Notes under the pieces: generated by a model
Seen by the model: the letters and a program-made list of their open reading frames with translations, nothing else
The model's database searches: none
Told to the model about the DNA's origin: nothing
Made by a program: the position numbers and the translations under genes
Shown here: positions 60,201-64,000 of the stretch, piece after piece
How the letters are laid out: each line of letters opens with the position of its first letter
Numbering within the stretch: the first letter of the stretch is position 1
Source: Siphonodentalium dalli
Lineage: Eukaryota > Mollusca > Scaphopoda > Gadilida > Siphonodentaliidae
Length of the DNA: 64,000 nt
Direction of reading: 5' to 3'
NCBI GenBank assembly: GCA_032622095.1
Contig: CP136061.1
Span: forward strand, 23,934,991-23,998,990

Positions 60201-61450
60201 AACTCGATTTGGTGATATGAGCATACAGTCAAACTACCCTCTTACCTATCGGACCAAAAGACAAGCCGATGTAATGGTTATTGACATGTCATAAATCATC
60301 GCGAACGCGTGCACGATTTATTCATTGAGAAATGAGTATCGCTCATGGACCATTAATCCGATCTCTTTGTGGGTTTAAACCAATTTGACAAAGGGCATGT
60401 TTCTCAACACGAGCTTCACGCGCTGTTTATCACTTTGTTTGTGATTGATTTTCTACAAGATGCTTTTCCCGCAAAGACAAAATATGGTGTATCTACATGT
60501 ATCTATGTATATATTAAAGGATATAGGAGCTGTATATATGTTTGTCCGTTAGTCTGTTTGCAACTGTTCTAAAAATGATTTAAAAATAAGAATAATTTAA
60601 TTTGAAATAAAATGAAAAAATTGTGTTGCTAAATTGAGCAAGGAGTTGTATCTAACAAGAAACAATATTTAAAATTTATATTAATATTTGTTTGTTTTCA
60701 ATATAATTAAAAAAAAATATCAAATGATCAAAATGTGCGCAAATGTGACACAGGCTCCTGTCGATCGAAGGGGCCGCGGGACCCTCTGACGCTGCATGAA
60801 TAAAGGCTCCATAATCGTGTCAATCTTGGACCAAGAGGTCAGTCAAGTAAAAGCAATTTGCTTATGAGTACACACCAGAAGCGGCATCTGAACTGTTTAA
60901 AGTGGGCAACTATATAGAGGCACAGCATTTAATAAAGAAATATATTACATGCGTTGCTTTTTTTCAATGTAAAAGTTTTTTCATCATGCAGAAAATCCAA
61001 AAGTTCCCAGGTTTTGAACTGGTGGAATATTATGGAAATTTATGAGCGGAGCCAGAGTAGAGCTTTGTGGCATGATCTACATAAAAATAAGTTATCAAAT
61101 TTGACTCATATAGCAATATAAGTTTAGGATTGCAAACTATGTGTCTAGCATATCTGGTCATGCAGTAGCATCGTTTTGGTTTCAAAATTAAAACGTTGAA
61201 CCATTCAAATGAATTCGTAGAAAACACCAGTATTTGTGATTGCCACAAGCCAAAAACAAACACAAGATAGTTGTAAAATCATACTGAAGGAACGTGTCAA
61301 TATCTGAGCAATGCTCGCATGGGAATGAATCAACTGTGACATGATAACACCTGTCGGCAACCGCCACTTGGACACGCCCTCACTCGAGATAATTTACAGC
61401 TCCACCCTTCGATTGATTGTCTGACAATTCTAAACCGCGATGAAGAAAAG
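60200..61450. other. No gene seen
   Basis: AT-rich DNA without recognisable frames or repeats. Confidence 0.4.
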
Positions 61451-61452
61451 AC

Positions 61453-61857
61453 GGATTCGTCATCTCAAGTTTAGCCTCGAGAAAGCTGGTTTAGCTGGAC
61501 CACCTAATTAGATGGTTTAGTTGCCGGTTTAAGCTTATAAAACGCAAATAAAACATCGAAATTGACAAAAACTTATCCCCACGCGCTTTATATGTGTGAG
61601 TGCTTCTCGCTTATAAATTTCCAATCAAAATATGGTCGCTGTCGAAATTATTGATTTTTGCAATCAATAAAACGAGGCGGTCCGCATTAGGAAAGTACGA
61701 TTAATTTTCTCGACGATACAGAGACACTACTGCTAAACCACTGGTCTGGCTGGACCAGGTTTAAACCAGAGATGACGAATGCGTCACTTAGACCTGCGGT
61801 CGCGGGTTTAAACCACGGATTTTGCTGACTCACGGAAAACCTGAGATGACGAATCGG
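61453..61857. mobile_element. MITE with GATTCGTCATCTC termini
   Basis: The left end GGATTCGTCATCTCAAGTTT is mirrored by AACCTGAGATGACGAATCGG at the right. An additional internal GAGATGACGAAT lies at about 61771, and GGTTTAAACC-like motifs occur in between. It is non-coding; no target duplication was assigned. Confidence 0.6.
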
Positions 61858-62414
61858 GCAGGTATGTTTATGATGATGGTGCAAATAGTTGGCTAGTTGG
61901 GGAAATGCAAGATTTTAGTTTTGATTATAACTCCGAAAGGAATGCTTTTTTGTTCACCAAATGGTGCATCGGGTGACATTCTATGCAAAACGTTAGCGGG
62001 GGACGGGGTAGTAAACAAAATTGCGGGAAGATATGCCGTTTTGTTTTTAATCTGGCATTTTCGGGCCCCCCCCCCCCCCCAAACCTGCAAAAACAATACT
62101 TTTTAACTCCCAATTTGTGGACACCACCCCCCAAATTTCACTAAATTTGATCTAAAACTGCATAAAACTCTACTAATATCACTCATATGACTGGGAATTA
62201 TCTCATTTAGTTCAACAGTTTAACCTGTTTCAGAAGCTGTTTTAATTGAAACAAACTTTTTTTTTATAAATTGCTGATTATCTGTAAACCTAGGTCATTG
62301 TGCCGGATACACACAATTGCATAATTGCCTGATTAGTCTTTCAACCAGCACATTATCTAACATATTCCATACCACTTATTTGAGTGTACTGGGGCATCTT
62401 ACTTCTATTATTAT

Positions 62415-62780
62415 AAACTAGCTGAAACAGGCTCCCTTCGGGAGCCTATATTCAGCGTCGGAGATACATGTGGCCCCCCCCCCCCTTTGTGGGACTTCGC
62501 ACACATTTTGATCTTAGACAAAGCCTTTATTTAGCGGCGGCCCGTTTGTGCGATTCAAGCACATTTTGATCATTGAAACATTTTGTTTTATAAATATTGT
62601 TTTAATTTTTTTTAGATTGAATTCCTTGCTCAATTTAACAAAAACAATTTTAAATTTTTTTTTTTAATTCAAAATTTTAAAAACTAACACCATTACAAAC
62701 TCCGCCAGGGTACCACGAGTCACCACACCAAATTTGGTTGAAATCGGTCCAGGGATCTGAGTGAACAATTCGGACAGATC
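62415..62780. repeat. Retroposon-like repeat with CTAGCTG head
   Basis: AACTAGCTGAAACAGGCTCC is followed by a short hairpin (GGCTCCCTTCGGGAGCC). Further on, ACCAAATTTGGTTGAAATCGGTCCA resembles the body of the repeat at 10846. This is probably an RTE-type 3' fragment. A poly-C tract interrupts it near 62476. Confidence 0.4.
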
Positions 62781-62784
62781 CTAC

Positions 62785-64000
62785 TCGTTTATATTTGTAA
62801 ACGACAAGCAGTCACAGCACTCTACCAGACTTGGATACTTTAGGTATTGTGAGAGATCATCTGAGTTGATAGACATGGAAATAATTCACTGATTGCCTTG
62901 ATGTACTGATGACAGATATTTTCTACCCATTGGTAGTCACATTAATGCTACATTAGCTTAGCCGAGTCTGTAAATAAACACATGTGGATAAATTCATAGC
63001 ATTCAAAGCAAACTTGAAACTGACCTAATGTACGTCCATACATGTATGTGATATATATATATATATATGCGCCAGTTCTTGGTCTGCGATGCTTCGATTC
63101 GGTGTCTGCGTGGGGTACATTTTTGAACCTCATGGAAAGTTCCCCATCTCGATCATCGCCGTCAACAAATGACGCATCAGTAGCACGAAATCGATAATAA
63201 CCCATCTCTACTCCAATATTATTCATTAATCGTCTACGCCATCTTGTACTTTAGGATGTTCTGTATATATGTGGGGTTATCTTTATTTGTCATTTTGTTT
63301 TTGTTCACATTTTGTAATTATTATATTATATCAACTCTTCATGATATGGAGGATAAATAAAGATATATATAAATATGGTGTTTTTGTTGTTATAAATATT
63401 TAAAATATGTTTCAAACTGTTACACATGTCAAATAAGGACACTAAAGGTCTTTAGTAAAACATTTGCATGAGATTGTAAAAACTTGTTTTTTGGCCCTCG
63501 GGCCACCCACCAACCCCGGCATACCTTCCTGCAAATTTTTGACCCCCCCCCCCCCCCCGGCGTTACGAGAAATAATTAGATTTTCTACATATATCCCTTA
63601 GACGTGTCACATGAGTGATCGTAATAAGTACGGTTCTACATACATTAATCATTTTAGCAGTTCTTGGTACCTAAAGGGGCAGAAAGGGGGCATTTTTTCA
63701 GCTTTCGAAACCTATTACAATCCACTGTTTTGTCGTAATAATTGTTCAGATTTTATATACAAAGCATCTTAGTGGACACCTTCTGCATACCTAACTATCA
63801 CTGATAACAATTATTAATATCTAATAGTAGTCGTAAATGTTTCCGACGGTCCAAAAAATATATATAATAAATAGGATTCCGTTTGTGAGAAAATCGTGCA
63901 CACCGTTCAAGTTTCTTGCCAGTCGCAGGAAGGTGAAATGGTTCGGCTTGCAGTGATTATTTCTGTATTTAATTAAGTTGTTATCGTTTCATAGTCAGTG
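62785..64000. other. No gene seen
   Basis: AT-rich DNA with a (TA)n run at 63051-63068 and a poly-C tract at 63543. The minus-strand frame at 62948-63226 has no recognisable domain. Confidence 0.4.

Overview
The window is nuclear DNA from an animal, most probably a marine invertebrate. It is AT-rich and has GT..AG introns, animal-type LINEs, Mutator-like, Merlin-like, Kolobok-like and hAT-like DNA transposons, several satellites and a decayed TTAGGG-type tract. A lophotrochozoan such as a mollusc, annelid or brachiopod is my best guess, but no gene here fixes the species. There are no bacterial operons, rRNA genes or CRISPR arrays. Host genes are few; repeats and mobile elements make up most of what can be named.

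Bases 1-30,000 hold a small family of secreted, cysteine-rich PAN/apple-like proteins. One first exon is on the minus strand at 2301-2618, with a decayed relative at 7568-7680. An intact two-exon gene at 23714-25312 encodes signal peptide, PAN-like part, EGF-like part and a long threonine-rich tail. A further threonine-rich terminal piece lies at 43338-43533. Between them are minisatellites (36 bp at 962, 33 bp at 5768, 31 bp at 23305), foldback elements with a shared loop, a Ty3/gypsy remnant (8.2-10.7 kb), LINE fragments, a degenerate telomere-like tract at 14183 and a Kolobok-like MITE at 20813. A ~240-bp tandem repeat follows the secreted gene. An intact Merlin/ISXO2-type transposase (26683-28374, minus) stands next to an unidentified 140-codon ORF (29055-29477).

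Bases 30,000-38,200 are two satellites. A ~191-bp repeat is arranged in ~768-bp higher-order units and flips orientation near 32.6 kb. A ~870-bp repeat is studded with alternating copies of a TAACGAAATAACGG motif.

Bases 39,800-43,320 hold a nearly intact CR1/Jockey-group LINE with one frameshift. Bases 44,647-58,456 are a nested insertion. A Tx1/L1-like LINE with an inverted 5' part is bounded by a 14-bp target-site duplication. It is interrupted by an 8.74-kb structure with an 8-bp duplication of its own. That structure has three 458-bp direct repeats, each ending in imperfect inverted termini, which enclose two almost identical 3.7-kb interiors. Each interior carries a spliced Mutator-like DDE transposase gene and, on the opposite strand, a compact His-Me finger endonuclease with the I-PpoI metal-ligand pattern. 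This two-nuclease element with terminal direct repeats is the best candidate for an undescribed system in the window.

Bases 58,460-64,000 contain MITEs, low-complexity DNA and poly-C tracts, with no convincing gene.
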